Source: Vicia villosa
Lineage: Eukaryota; Streptophyta; Magnoliopsida; Fabales; Fabaceae
DNA length: 64,000 bases
NCBI RefSeq assembly: GCF_029867415.1
Contig: NC_081186.1
Location: 106,078,455 to 106,142,454 of the forward strand
Direction of reading: 5' to 3'
The position numbers were made by a program, and so were the translations under genes. This document shows, piece by piece, positions 1 to 13,050 of this stretch. Every line of letters begins with the position of its first letter. Positions within the stretch are counted from its first letter, which is position 1. The notes beneath the pieces were generated by a model. It saw only the letters and a program-made list of their open reading frames with translations. It searched no databases and was not told the DNA's origin.

Positions 1-846
1 TTATATACAAAAATTTAATATTGATCCAAATATTTTTTTAAATGATACCTAAACAAAATAATATTTGTATACAGAAAAAAAATCTATACGAAAAATGGTA
101 TTTATGACCAAATATTTTTTATTCAAAAATAGTATACGGGAAAAAATCTACTATTGATCTAAATATTTTTATATACGAAAATTACTATTGATTCAAATAT
201 TTTGTTAAATAATAGCTAAATAAAAATGAAGTCTGTATACGGGAAAAAAATCTATTATTGATCTAAATATTTTTATATACGAGAAATGATATTTATGATC
301 AAATATTTTTGATCCAAAAATGGTATACGGGAAAATATCTATTATTGATCTAAATATTTTTATATACGAAAATTTAATATTGATCAAATATTTTTGTAAA
401 TGATACCTAAACGAAATAATATTTGTATACGAAAAAAAATCTATACGAATAATGGTATTTATGACCCAAATTTATTATATTAAAAAATGGTATACGGGAA
501 AAAATATACTATTAATCTAAATATTTTTATATACGAAATTTACTATTGATCCAAATATTTTAGTAAATGATACCTAAACAAAAATGAAGTTTCTATACGG
601 GAAAAAAAATCTATTATAGATCAAAATATTTTTATATACAAAAGATGTTATTTATGATTTAAATATTTTTATTCAAAAATAGCATAGGCCAAAAAATCTT
701 TTATTGATCTAAATATTTATATATACAGAAGTTTAATACTAATCTAAATATTTTTGTAAATGATACCAAAACAAAAATAACCTTTATATATGGAAAAAAT
801 CTATTATTTACAAAAAATGGTATTTATGATTAAAATATTTTTATTC
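1..846. repeat. AT-rich satellite monomers, left part of the array
   Basis: No gene is present. The stretch is built from repeats of about 170-190 bp, marked by recurring 'gatacctaaac' near 46, 401 and 570 and close variants near 216 and 760. Each monomer contains two related half-units around 'gatctaaatatttttatata' and the recurring word 'tatacggg'. The same monomers fill the gaps between the RNase remnants and the Helitron-like element at 26.8-28.9 kb. Confidence 0.85.
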
Positions 847-1310
847 AAAAACGGTATACGGAAAAAAAACTATTGTCACGCTTTACCTTGCCACGCTTTA
901 CAATAAACCATATAATTGGCAAATAGCATAATAAACATTTCCCCACAAAAAAGAGAAAGAGCACCGCCCGGACGACTCCAAGGATTTAGACTCCTAGCTG
1001 CATCGCCTATTCGATTCTGATTTCAAACATGACGTGGAGGCGGAGGCGGAGGCGGAAGCCGACGCAGACGTTGACGCGGAGGTTGTCTATACTTCACCAA
1101 CCGAAAACCATTCGTACAATTACCGCAATTACCTAAATCCTTGGAGTCGTCCGGGCGGTGCTGCTTTATTGTAAAGCGTGGAAAGATAAAAGGGTGGCAA
1201 TAGTCGATTTTTTTCCCTATACCATTTTTGAATAAAAATATTTGGATCATAAATACCATTTTGCGTAAATAATAGATTTTTTTCCGTATATAAAGGTTAT
1301 TTTTGTCCTT
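785..1310. repeat. Long inverted repeat in array unit 1 (type A)
   Basis: The left arm (about 785-989) and right arm (about 1132-1310) are reverse complements over satellite sequence plus the segment containing 'caccgcccggacgactcc'. The right arm has a gap of some tens of bases. The roughly 140-bp spacer holds the C-terminal codons of the RNase remnant (Gly-Asn-Cys, then Lys-Tyr-Arg-Gln-Pro-Pro) and a GGCGGA-type purine tract. In type B units the same coding sequence runs on without the right arm, so the arm is an inverted insertion into the gene. Confidence 0.8.
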
Positions 1311-2119
1311 ATTAGGGTATTTGCGAAAAATGAAACTCAATCTATTATTTACGAAAAAATGGTAATTACCCTAATATTTGATGATGGTATTGATGATGAA
1401 CCAGAGGAACTTCATTCCAGGGAGAGTTTTATCCCAGCATTAGCTAGACATCGACTTGGTATCCAAAGGATTGAAACTTAATCGGTATAAAAAGACATAC
1501 GCCAGGTAGGAGACAAACCCTCATTTCCATTATTTATTTGTCATTAGAACATACCGATTGAGTTTCAATCCTTTCGATACCAGGTCGATGTCTAGCTAAT
1601 GTTGCGATAAAAGTCTCCCTGCAATGAAGTTCCTCTGGTTCATCATCATATATAGGTCTAATATTAGCTCGTTCAATAGCATTAAAAAGATCCAGAGACT
1701 TTTGGGTCTTGCGAAAGTATGGGATTTTGTGAAGGTCGAAGCACTTTCCGTGCTTTTGCCACTCATAAATCGAAACTTTACCATTATTCCCGTTGTAGCT
1801 GGGCCAGCATCGACGCATCTCAATCAACAAAACATGCGGAATCTAAATAAAAACGAGAAACAACGGGAAAGACAATTTAACAACATAAACATAAGAAAAA
1901 TGAAATAACTACGAATAGAACAGGCTGAAAACCGAGTATTGTCAAATCCGTCTCCACAACATTGATTACACATTTATTAGGGGTTCTCCACTTACAATAC
2001 GATGGTCTCTAAAATAGAGACAGAACCATCCTATCGAAAGCATTAACACCACTGAGGTAGCCAGAAAATAAAATCAAAAATATAAGCAAACTGCTATCAC
2101 TTAAAGATGTCGAAGTCAT
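1023..2119 (-). pseudogene. RNase T2-like pseudogene, unit 1 (type A)
   Basis: This is a secreted S-like ribonuclease remnant. Exon 1 starts at ATG 2119 with a hydrophobic signal peptide and keeps the block ending Pro-Asn-Lys-Cys that type B units lack. It has an in-frame TAG where unit 13 reads Phe-Trp-Gly-Pro, and the catalytic motif I His (Thr-Ile-His-Gly) has become Leu. It is truncated before the Tyr-Pro-Gln-Pro segment. Exon 2 (about 1841 down to 1534) is the best in the array: it keeps Cys-Trp-Pro-Ser-Tyr and an intact motif II reading YEWQKHGKC. It then ends at a TAA after Cys-Ser-Asn-Asp-Lys. The last Cys-containing codons lie at 1023-1125, separated by the inverted insertion. The RNase T2 family assignment is firm; loss of function is clear. 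Confidence 0.85.
1391..1650. repeat. Second inverted repeat: exon 2 fragment facing its own copy
   Basis: Positions 1391-1490 on the plus strand repeat, in inverted orientation, the exon 2 codons at 1547-1650, with roughly 90% identity by eye and a spacer of about 56 bp. The left arm is therefore a sense-oriented piece of the RNase gene placed head to head with unit 1. The same arrangement recurs in unit 12 (about 22,099-22,361). Confidence 0.8.
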
Positions 2120-2189
2120 GGCCTAAAACAGAAAAATAATTCACTTACAATATGAATAACTTATAAATATAACAAAACAAAATACTAGA

Positions 2190-2690
2190 AAGATATGCAT
2201 GGATACGGAAAAAATAATATTTGTATACGGAAAAAAAATCTATACGAAAAATGGTATTTATGACCCAATTTTTTTTATTCAAAAATGGTATACGGGAAAA
2301 ATTATTCTATTGATCTAAATATTTTTCTATACGGAATTTACAATTGATCCAAATATTTTAGTAAATGATACTTAAACAAAAATGAAGTTTGTATACGGGA
2401 AAAAAATCTATTATTGATCTAAATATTTTGATATACGAAAAACGTTATTTATGACCAAATATTTTTATTCAAAAATGACATAGGCCAAAAAATCTATTAT
2501 TGATCTAAATATTTATATATATACGGATATTTAATACTAATCCAAATATTTTTGTAAATGATTCCAAAACAAAAATAACCTTTATATACGGGAAAAAATC
2601 TATTATTTACGAAAAATGGTATTTATGATCCAAATATTTTTATTCAAAAACGGTATAATACGAAAAAAATCTACTATTATGCCACGCTTT
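2190..2690. repeat. Satellite monomers between units 1 and 2
   Basis: About 2.5 monomers of the ~190-bp AT-rich repeat. No coding content is visible. Confidence 0.8.
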
Positions 2691-3170
2691 ACCTTGCCAC
2701 ACTTTACAATAAACCATATAATTGGCAAATGGCATAATAAACATTGCCCCACAAAAAAATAAAGAGCACCGCCCGGACGACTCCAAGGATTTAGACGCCT
2801 AGCTACATCGCCTATTCGATTCGGATTTCAAACATGAGGTGGAGGTGGAGGCAGAGGCGGAAGCCGACGCAGACGCTGAGGTTGTCTATACTTCACCAAC
2901 CAAAAATCACTCGTACAATTACCCCAATTACCTAAATCCTTGGAGTCGTCCGGGCGGTGCTCTTTCTCTTTTTACGGGGAAATGTTTATTATGCCGCGGT
3001 GCTCTTTCTCTTTTTTATGGGGAAATGTTTATTATGCCATTTGCCAATTATATACTTAATTGTAAAGCGTGGCAATAGTAGAGTTTTTTCCCGTACACCG
3101 TTTTTGAATAAAAATATTTGGATCATAAATACCATTTTTCGTAAATAATAGATTTTTTCCGTATATAAAG
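2600..3170. repeat. Type A inverted repeat, second copy
   Basis: Left arm about 2600-2794, right arm about 2931-3170, with a spacer carrying the GGTGGA/GGCGGA tract and the RNase C-terminal codons. Within the right arm a short piece containing 'ggtgctctttctctttt' is duplicated in tandem near 2957 and 2999. From 3171 to 3440 there is further inverted satellite and a fragment of the exon 2 codons. Confidence 0.75.
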
Positions 3171-3443
3171 GTTACTTTTGTCCTTATTATGGTATTTACG
3201 AAGAATTAAACTCAATCTATGATTTACGAAAAAAATAGTATTTACCCTAATATTTGATGATGGTATTGATGATGAACCACGAAAAATGATATTTACCCTA
3301 ATATTTGAGGATGGTATTGACGTTGGTCCAAATATTTTTATTCAAAAACGGTATACGGGGAAAAATCTACTATTTTGCTCCACAAAAAAGAGAAACAGCC
3401 CCGCCCGGACGACTCCAAGGATTTAGACTCCTAGCTGCATCAC

Positions 3444-3968
3444 CTATTCGATTCGGATTTCCAACATGAGGTGGCGGTGGAGGCGGAGGCAAATGGGGAG
3501 AGGCGGAAGCCGAAGCAGAAGCTGACGCTGAGGCGGAGGTTGTCTATACTTCACCAACCAAAAACCACTCGTACAATTACCCCAATAAGGACAGTTAATG
3601 AAATGAAACCAGGTATGCCAGGTCGGAGACAAACCCTAATTTCCATTATTTCACTGTCATTAGAACATATCGATTGAGTAGGTATGCCAGGTCGGAGACA
3701 AACCTTAATTTCCATTATTTCACTGTCATTAGAACATATCGATTAAGTTTCAATCCTTCTGATACCAAGTCGATGTCTAGCTAATGTTGCGATAAAAAAG
3801 TCCTCTGGTTCATCATCATGTATAGGTATAAGATCATTAAAAAGATCCAGAGCCTCAAAAGTCTGTATGGTCTTACGTAAGTATGGGATTTTGTGAAGGT
3901 CGGAGCACTTTCGTGATTTTGCCACTCATAACTCCAAACATTACCATTATTCTCGTTGTAGCTGGGCC
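3444..3968 (-). pseudogene. RNase T2-like pseudogene, unit 2 (exon 2 only)
   Basis: Only exon 2 remains. On the minus strand it shows the motif II region (Tyr-Glu-Trp-Gln-Asn-His followed by a frameshift), the Leu-Asp-Leu-Phe and Arg-His-Arg segments, and the C-terminal Phe-Ile-Asn-Cys-Pro-Tyr-Trp-Gly-Asn-Cys block. A stretch of about 56 bp with 'ggtatgccaggtcggagac' is duplicated in tandem near 3612 and 3681. At 3967 the sequence jumps into satellite, so the start of exon 2 and all of exon 1 are missing. Confidence 0.8.
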
Positions 3969-4290
3969 TATGACCCAATTTTTTTATTCAAAAATGGTAT
4001 ACGGGAAAAAATATTCAATTGATCTAAATATTTTTATATACGAAAAATGTTATTTATGATCCAAATATTTTTATTCAAAAATGGCATAGGCCAAAAAATC
4101 TATTATTGGTCGTAATATTTATATATATAATCCAAATATTTTTGTAATTGATTCCAAAACAAAAATAACCTTTATATGCGGAAAAAAATCCATTATTTAC
4201 GAAAAATGGTATTTATGATCCAAATATTTTTATTCAAAAACGGTATACGGGGAAAAAATCCAATAAACCATATAATTGGCAAATGGCATA
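3969..4290. repeat. Satellite monomers between units 2 and 3
   Basis: About 1.5 monomers of the ~190-bp AT-rich repeat. The junction at 3967 is abrupt and removes exon 1 of unit 2. No coding content. Confidence 0.75.
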
Positions 4291-4366
4291 ATAAACATTG
4301 CCCCACAAAAAAGAGAAAGGGCACCGCCCGGACGACTCCAAGGATTTAGACTCCTAGCTGCATCAC

Positions 4367-5182
4367 CTATTCGAATTGGATTTCCAACATGAGGTGGAGG
4401 TGGAGGCGGAGGCGGAGGCAAAAGTGGAGAGGCGGAAGCCGAAGCAGACGCTGAGGCGGAGGTTGTCTATACTTCACCAACCAAAAACCACTCGTACAAT
4501 TACCCCAATAAGGACAGTTAATGAAACCAAGTACGCCAGGTAGGAGACAAACCCTAATTTCCATTATTTACCTGTCATTAGAACATATCAATTGAGTTTC
4601 AATCCTTCCGATACCAGGTCGATGTCTAGCTAATGTTGCGATCAAAAAGTTCTCTGGTTCATCATCATGTATAGGTCTAATATCAGCTCGTTCAAGAGCA
4701 TTAAAAAGATCCAGAGCTGCAAAAGTTTGTATGGTCTTGCGTAAGTATGGGATTTTGTGAAGGTCGGAGCACTTTCGTGATTTCGCCACTCATAACTATA
4801 AACATTACCATTATTCTCGTTGTAGCAGGGCCAGCATCGACGCATCTCAATCAACAAATCATGCGGAATCTAAATAAAAACGAGAAACAACAGGAAAGAC
4901 AATTTAACAACAGAAACATAAGAAAAATGAAATAACTCTGTATAAATTATATATTATTACCATGCTTCCTAGGAGTAAGTCTTTATCATCATAATTTTGT
5001 GCTGGACAATATTCTGGTTGAGGGTATGCATTTGTTTTCGTCCAGAAACCGTGTATTGTCAAATCTGTCTCCACGGCATTTATTACAACCATCCTATCGA
5101 AAGCATTAACTCCACTGAGGTAGCTAGAAAATAAAATAAAAAATATAAGCAAACTGCTAACACTTAAAGATGTCAAAGTCAT
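4367..5182 (-). pseudogene. RNase T2-like pseudogene, unit 3 (type B)
   Basis: Two exons. Exon 1 (5182 to about 4958) encodes a signal peptide, the shortened Asp-Arg-Met-Val-Val-Ile-Asn-Ala block (54 bp shorter than type A), and a motif I whose catalytic His is kept (TIHGFW). An intron of about 90 bp with a GT donor after Gly-Ser-Met and an AG acceptor before Ile-Pro-His-Asp would join it to exon 2. Exon 2 has Cys-Trp-Pro-Cys-Tyr, then motif II as YEWRNHES. The Lys is replaced by Asn, and a 1-bp loss shifts the frame so that the downstream Asp-Leu-His-Lys-Ile-Pro-Tyr codons are out of phase. The C-terminal Cys-Pro-Tyr-Trp-Gly-Asn-Cys codons are present. Non-functional. Confidence 0.85.
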
Positions 5183-5259
5183 GGCCTAAAACAGAAAAAT
5201 AATTCACTTACAATATGAATAACTTATACATATAACAAAACAAAATACTAGGAAGATAT

Positions 5260-5820
<561 letters not shown>

Positions 5821-5924
5821 ATAAACCATATAATTGGCAAATGGCATAATAAACATTGCCCCACAAAAAAGAAAAAGAGCACCGCCCGGACGACTCCAAG
5901 GATTTAGACTCCTAGCTGCAACAC

Positions 5925-6754
5925 CTATTCGATTTGGATTTCCAACATGAGGTGGAGGTGGAGGCGGAGGCAAATGGGGAGAGGCGGAAGCCGAAGTAGA
6001 CGCTGACGTTGAAGCGGAGGTTGTCTATACTTCACAAACCAAAAACCACTCGTACAATTACGCCAATAAGGATAGTTAATGAAACCAGGTAAGTCAGGTA
6101 GGAGACAAACACTAATTTCCATTATTTCACTGTCATTAGAACATATCGATTGAGTTTCAATCCTTCCGATACCAGGTCGATGTCTAGCTAATGTTGCAAT
6201 AAAACTCTCCCTGGAATGAAGTCCTCTGGTTCATCATCATGTATAGGTCTAATATCAGCTCGTTCAAGAGCATTAAAAAGATCCAGAGCTGCAAAAGTCT
6301 CTAGGGTCTTGTGTAAGTATGGGATTTTGTGAAGGTTGGAGCACTTTCGTGATTTTGCCACTCATAACTCCAAACATTACAATTATTCTCATTGTAGCTG
6401 GGCCAGCATCGGCGCATCTCAATCAACAAATAATGCGGAATCTAAATAAAAACGAGAAACAACAGGAAAGACAATTTAACAACAGAAACATAAGAAAAAT
6501 GAAATAACTACGTATAGATTATATATTATTACCATGCTTCCTAGGAGTAAGTCTTCATCATCATCATTTTGTGTTGGACAATATTCTGGTTGAGGGTATG
6601 CATTTGTTTTCTACCAGAAACCGTGTATTGTCAAATCTGTCTCCACAGCATTGATTACAACCATCCTATCGAAAGCATTAACACCACTGAGGTAGCCAGA
6701 ATATAAAATCAAAAATATAAGCAAACTGCTAACACTTAAAGATGTCAAAGTCAT
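5925..6754 (-). pseudogene. RNase T2-like pseudogene, unit 4 (type B)
   Basis: Exon 1 starts at ATG 6754 and carries the 54-bp deletion. Directly after motif I (TIHGFW) a codon that reads Ser in sibling units is TAG, so translation would stop at the catalytic motif. Exon 2 has the shared frameshift in motif II (Tyr-Glu-Trp-Gln-Asn-His). The C-terminal block reads Phe-Ile-Asn-Tyr-Pro-Tyr-Trp, so one of the conserved cysteines is also lost. The tail runs into the Pro/Arg-rich trinucleotide tract at about 5945-6020. Confidence 0.85.
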
Positions 6755-7445
6755 GTCCTAAAGTAGAAAAATAATTCACTTACAATATGAATAACTTATA
6801 CATATAACAAAACAAAATACTAGAAAGATATGCATGGATACGGAAAAATTAATATTTGTATGCGGAAAAAAAATCTATACGGAAAATGGTATTTATAACC
6901 CAATTTTTTTTATTCAAAAATGGTATACGGGAAAAAATATTCTATTGATCTAAATATTTTTCTATACGGAATTTACAATTGATCCAAATATTTTAGTTAA
7001 TGATACCTAAACAAAAATGAAGTTTGTATACGGGAAAAAATTATATTATTGATCTAAATATTTTTATATACGAAAAATGTTATTTATGATCCAAATATTT
7101 TTATTCAAAAATGGCATAGGCCAAAAAATCTATTATTGGTCTTAATATTTATATATATACGGATATTTAATACTAATCCAAATATTTTTGTAAATGATTC
7201 TAAAACAAAAATAACCTTTATATACGGAAAAAATCCATTATTTAAGAAAAATGGTATTTATGATCCAAATATTTTTATTCAAAAATGGTATACCGGGAAA
7301 AAATCTACTATTGCCACGCTTTACCTTGCCACACTTTACAATAAACCATATAATTGGCAAATGGCATAATAAACATTGCCCCACAAAAAAGAGAAAGAGC
7401 ACCGTCCGGACGACTCCAAGGATTTAGACTCCTATCTGCATCATC

Positions 7446-8216
7446 TATTCGATTTGGATTTCAAACATGAGGTGGAGGTGGAGGCGGAGGCAAATGGGGA
7501 GAGGCGGAAGCCGAAGCAGACGCTGACGCTGAGGCGGAGGTTGTCTATACTTCACCAATCAAAAACCACTTGTACAATTACGCCAATAAGGACAGTTAAT
7601 GAAACCAGGTACGCCAGGTAGGAGACAGGTCGATGTCTAGCTAATGTTGCGATAAAACTCTCCCTGGAATGAAGTCCTCTGGTTCATCATCATGTATAGG
7701 TCTAATATCAGCTCGTTCGAGAGATCCAGAGCTGCAAAAATCGGTATGGTCTTGTGTAAGTATGGGATTTTGTGAAGGTTGGAGCACTTTCGTGATTTTG
7801 CCACACATAACTCCAAACATTACCATTATTCTCATTGTAGCTGGGCCAGCATCGGGGCATCTCAATCAACAAATCATGCGGAATCTAAATAAAAACGAGA
7901 AACAACAGGAAAGACAATTTAACAACAGAAACATAAGAAAAATGAAATAACATAAGAAAAATGAAATAACTACGTATAGATTATATATTATTACCATGCT
8001 TCCTAGGAGTAAGTCTTCATCATCATCATTTTGTGTTGGACAATATTCTGGTTGAGGGTATGCATTTGTTTTCGACCAGAAACCGTGTATTGTCAAATCT
8101 GTCTCCACAGCATTGATTACAACCATCCTATCGAAAGCATTAACACCACTGAGGTAGCCAGAATATAAAATCAATAATATAAGCAAACTGCTAACACTTA
8201 AAGATGTCAAAGTCAT
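7446..8216 (-). pseudogene. RNase T2-like pseudogene, unit 5 (type B)
   Basis: Exon 1 (ATG 8216) is open through motif I (TIHGFWSK) and the Tyr-Pro-Gln-Pro-Glu-Tyr-Cys segment, with the 54-bp deletion. The short intron holds an extra copy of 'cataagaaaaatgaaataa'. Exon 2 has the motif II frameshift and lacks about 20 bp around the Phe-Asn-Ala codons. A further deletion of roughly 100 bp near 7627 joins 'aggagac' straight to 'aggtcgatg', removing the Cys-Ser-Asn-Asp to Arg-Val-Cys codons. Non-functional. Confidence 0.85.
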
Positions 8217-8592
8217 GTCCTAAAACAGAAAAATAATTCACTTATAATATGAATAACTTATACATATAACAAAACAAAGTACTAGAAAGATATGCATGGA
8301 TACGAAAAAATTAATATTTGTATGCGGAAAAAAAAATCTATACGGAAAATGGTATTTATGACCCAATTTTTTTATTCAAAAATGATATACGGGAAAAATA
8401 TTCTAATGATCTAAATATTTTTGTATACGGAATTTACAATTGATCCAAATATTTTAGTTAATGATACCTAAACAAAATTGAAGTTTGTATACGGGAAAAA
8501 ATTCTATTATTGATCTAAATATTTTTATATACGAAAAATGTTATTTATGATCCAAATATTATTGTTCAAAAAAGGCCTAGGCCAAAAAAATC

Positions 8593-8690
<98 letters not shown>

Positions 8691-8951
8691 ATATTTAATA
8701 CTAATCCAAATAGTTTTGAAAATGATTCCAAAACAAAAATAACCTTTATATACGGAAAAAATCCATTATTTACGAAAAATGGTATTTATGATCCAAATGT
8801 TTTTATTCAAAAACGGTATACGGGGAAAAAATCTACTATCGCCACGCTTTACCTTGCCACACTTTACAATAAACCATATAATTGGCAAATGGCATAATAA
8901 ACATTGCCCCACAAAAAAGAGAAAGAGCACCGCCCGGACGACTCCAAGGAT

Positions 8952-9813
8952 TTAGACTCCTAGCTGCATCATCCATTCGATTTGGATTTCCAACATGAGG
9001 TGGAGGTGGAGGCGGAGGCAAATGGGGAGAGGCGGAAGCCGAAGCAGACGCTGACGCTGAGGCGGAGGTTGTCTATACTTCACCAACCAAAAACCACTCG
9101 TACAATTACGCCAATAAGGACAGTTAATGAAACCAGGTACGCCACCAGGTACGCCAGGTAGGAGACAAACCCTAATTTCCATTATTTTACTGTCATTAGA
9201 ACATATCGATTGAGTTTCAATCCTCTCGATACCAGGTCGATGTCTAGCTAATGTTGCGATAAAACTCTCCCTGAAATGAAGTCCTCTGGTTCATCATCAT
9301 GTATAGGTCTAATATCAGCTCGTTCAAGAGCATTAAAAAATCCAGAGCTGCAAAAGTCTGTATGGTCTTGTGTAAGTATGGGATTTTGTGAAGGTTGGAG
9401 CACTTTCGTGATTTTGCCACTCATAACTCCAAACATTACAATTATTCTCATTGTAGTTGGGCCAGCATCGGCGCATCTCAATCAACAAATAATGCGGAAT
9501 CTAAATAAAAACGAGAAACAACAGGAAAGACAATTTAACAACAGAAACATAAGAAAAATGAAATAACTACGTATAGATTATATATTATTACCATGCTTCC
9601 TAGGAGTAAGTCTTCATCATCATCATTTTGTGTTGGACAATATTCTGGTTGAGGGTATGCATTTGTTTTCGACCAGAAACCGTGTATTGTCAAATCTGTC
9701 TCCACAGCATTGATTACAACCATCCTATCGAAAGCATTAACACCACTGAGGTAGCCAGAAAATAAAATCAAAAATATAAGCAAACTGCTAACACTTAAAG
9801 ATGTCAAAGTCAT
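8952..9813 (-). pseudogene. RNase T2-like pseudogene, unit 6 (type B)
   Basis: Exon 1 is open from ATG 9813 through the signal peptide, the shortened block and motif I (TIHGFWSK). Exon 2 carries the shared motif II lesion. The C-terminal codons (Arg-Val-Cys, Phe-Ile-Asn-Cys-Pro-Tyr-Trp) are open, with a small in-frame duplication giving Pro-Gly-Val-Pro-Gly-Gly-Val-Pro near 9136-9160. Typical of the amplified central units. Confidence 0.85.
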
Positions 9814-10502
9814 GGCCTAAAGCAGAAAACTAATTCACTTACAATATGAATAACTTATACATATAAGAAAACAAAATACTAGAAAGATATGCATGGATAC
9901 GGAAAAATTAATATTTGTATGCGGAAAAAAAATCTATACGGAAAATGGTATTTATAACCCAATTTTTTTATTCAAAAATGGTATACGGGAAAAAATATTC
10001 TATTGATCTAAATATTTTTCTATACGGAATTTACAATTGATCCAAATATTTTAGTTAATGATACCTAAACCAAAATGAAGTTTGTATACGGGAAAAAATT
10101 CTATTATTGATCTAAATATTTTTATATACGAAAAATGTTATTTATGATCCAAATATTTTTATTCAAAAATGGCATAGGCCAAAAAATCTATTATTGGTCT
10201 TAATATTTATATATATAGGGATATTTAATACTAATCCAAATATTTTAGTAAATGATTCCAAAACAAAAATAACCTTTATATACGGAAAAAAATCCATTCT
10301 TTACGAAAAATGGTATTTATGATCCAATATTTTTATTCAAAAACGGTATACCGGGAAAAAATCTACTATTGCCACGCTTTACCTTGCCACACTTTACAAT
10401 AAACCATATAATTGCCAAATGGCATAATAAACATTGCCCCACAAAAAAGAGAAAGAGCACCGCCCGGACGACTCCAAGGATTTAGACTCCTAGCTGCATC
10501 AC

Positions 10503-11414
10503 CTATTCGATTTGGATTTCCAACATGAGGTGGAGGTGGAGGCGGAGGCAAATGGGGAGAGGCGGAAGCCGAAGCAGACGCTGACGCTGAGGCGGAGGTT
10601 GTCTATACTTCACCAACCAAAAACCACTCGTACAATTACGCCAATAAGGACAGTTAATGAAACCAGGTACGCCAGGTAGGAGACAAACCCTAATTTCCAT
10701 TATTTTACTGTCATTAGAACATATCGATTGAGTTTCAATCCTCTCGATACCAGGTCGATGTCTAGCTAATGTTGCGATAAAACTCTCCCTGGAATGAAGT
10801 CCTCTGGTTCATCATCATGTATAGGTCTAATATCAGCTCGTTCAAGAGCATTAAAAGATCCAGATCTGCAAAAGTCTGTATGGTCTTGTGTAAGTATGAG
10901 ATTTTGTGAAGGTTGGAGCACTTTCGTGATTTTGCCACTCATAACTCCAAACATTACCATTATTCTCATTGTAGCTGGGCCAGCATCGGCGCATCTCAAT
11001 CAACAAATAATGCGGAATCACCATTATTCTCATTGTAGCTGGGCCAGCATCGGCGCATCTCAATCAACAAATAATGCGGAATCTAAATAAAAACGAGAAA
11101 CAACAGGAATGACAACTTAACAACAGAAACATAACAAAAATGAAATAACATAAGAAAAATGAAATAACTACGTATAGATTATATATTATTACCATGCTTC
11201 CTAGGAGTAAGTCGTCATCATCATCATTTTGTGTTGGACAATATTCTGGTAGAGGGTATGCATTTGTTTTCGACCAGAAACCGTGTATTGTCAAATCTGT
11301 CTCCACAGCATTGATTACAACCATCCTATTGAAAGCATTAACACCACTGAGGTAGCCAGAATATAAAATCAAAAATATAAGCAAACTGCTAACACTTAAA
11401 GATGTCAAAGTCAT
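10503..11414 (-). pseudogene. RNase T2-like pseudogene, unit 7 (type B)
   Basis: Exon 1 (ATG 11414) is open through motif I with Phe-Asn-Arg in place of Phe-Asp-Arg. A 64-bp direct duplication (10,956-11,019 and 11,020-11,083) repeats the exon 2 start, so the Met-Arg-Arg-Cys-Trp-Pro-type codons occur twice. The usual motif II frameshift follows. The C-terminal codons to Lys-Tyr-Arg-Gln-Pro-Pro-Pro are open. Confidence 0.85.
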
Positions 11415-11801
11415 GTCCTAAAATAGAAAAATAATTCACTTACAATATAAATAACTTATACATATAACAAAACAAAATACTAGAAAGATATGCATGGATA
11501 CGGAAAAATTAATATTTGTATGCGGAAAAAAAAATCTATACGGAAAATGGTATTTATGACCCAATTTTTTTATTCAAAAATGGTATACGGGAAAAATATT
11601 CTATTGAACTAAATATTTTTCTATACGGAATTTACAATTGATCCAAATATTTTAGTTAATGATACCTAAACAAAAATGAAGTTTGTATACGGGAAAAAAT
11701 TCTATTATTGATCTAAATATTTTTATATACGAAAAATGTTATTTATGATCCAAATATTTTTGTTCAAAACAGGCCTAGGCCAAAAAAATCTATTATTGGT
11801 C

Positions 11802-11884
<83 letters not shown>

Positions 11885-12169
11885 ATATTTAATAATAATC
11901 CAAATATTTTTGAAAATGATTCCAAAACAAAAATAACCTTTATATACGGAAAAAATCCATTATTTACGAAAAATGGTATTTATGATCCAAATATTTTTAT
12001 TCAAAAACGGTATACGGGGAAAAAATCTACTATTGCCACGCTTTACCTTGCCACACTTTACAATAAACCATATAATTGGTAAATGGCATAATAAACATTT
12101 CCCCACAAAAAAGAGAAAGAGCACCGCCCGGACGACTCCAAGGATTTAGACTCCTAGTTGTATCATCTA

Positions 12170-13050
12170 TTCGATTTGGATTTCCATCATGAGGTGGAGG
12201 TGGAGGCGGAGGCAAATGGGAGAGGCGGAAGCCGAAGCAGACGCTGACGCTGAGGCGGAGGTTGTCTATACTTCACCAACCAAAAACTACTCGTATAATT
12301 ACACCAATAAGGACAGTTAATGAAACCAGGTACGCCAGGTAGGAGACAAACACTAATCTCCATTATTTTACTGTCATTAGAACATATCGATTGAGTTTCA
12401 ATCCTCTCGATACCAGGTCGATGTCTAGGTAATGTTGCGATAAAACTCTCCCTGGAATGAAGTCCTCTGGTTCATCATCATGTACAGGTCTAATATCAAC
12501 TCGTTCAATAGCATTAAAAAGATCGTCTAATATCAACTCGTTCAATAGCATTAAAAAGATCCAAAGCTGCAAAAGTCTGTATGGTCTTGTGTAAGTATGG
12601 GATTTTGTGAAGGTTGGAGCACTTTCGTGATTTTGCCACTCATAACTCCAAACATTACCATTATTCTCATTGTAGCTGGGCCAGCATCGGCGCATCTCAA
12701 TCAACAAATAATGCGGAATCTAAATAAAAACGAGAAACAACAGGAAAGACAATTTAACAACAGAAACATAACAAAAATGAAATAACATAAGAAAAATGAA
12801 ATAACTACGTATAGATTATATATTATTACCATGCTTCCTAGGAGTAAGTCTTTATCATCATCATTTTGTGTTGGACAATATTCTGGTTGAGGGTATGCAT
12901 TTGTTTTCGACCAGAAACCGTGTATTGTCAAATCTGTTTCCACAGCATTGATTACAACCATCCTATCGAAAGCATTAACACCATTGAGGTAGCCAGAATA
13001 TAAAATCAAAAATATAAGCAAACTGCAACACTTAAAGATGTCAAAGTCAT
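12170..13050 (-). pseudogene. RNase T2-like pseudogene, unit 8 (type B)
   Basis: The expected ATG lies at 13050, but a 2-bp loss in the signal peptide region ('actgcaaca' against 'actgctaaca') shifts the frame, so the signal peptide is not joined to the rest. Motif I (TIHGFWSK) is present. Exon 2 has the motif II lesion plus a 37-bp direct duplication (12,488-12,524 and 12,525-12,561) covering the Leu-Phe-Asn-Ala-Ile-Glu-Arg codons. Confidence 0.85.

Noticed and set aside
1624..1908. Plus-strand frames of about 60-98 codons recurring in every unit (ending Asn-Ile-Arg-Lys-Met-Lys)
   Set aside because: They run antisense to RNase exon 2 and the intron, and are preserved only because the units are similar.
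4230..4421. Poly-proline frames (eight or nine Pro) repeated in most units
   Set aside because: They arise from the GGTGGA/GGCGGA tract read on the minus strand in an alternative frame, not from a separate gene.
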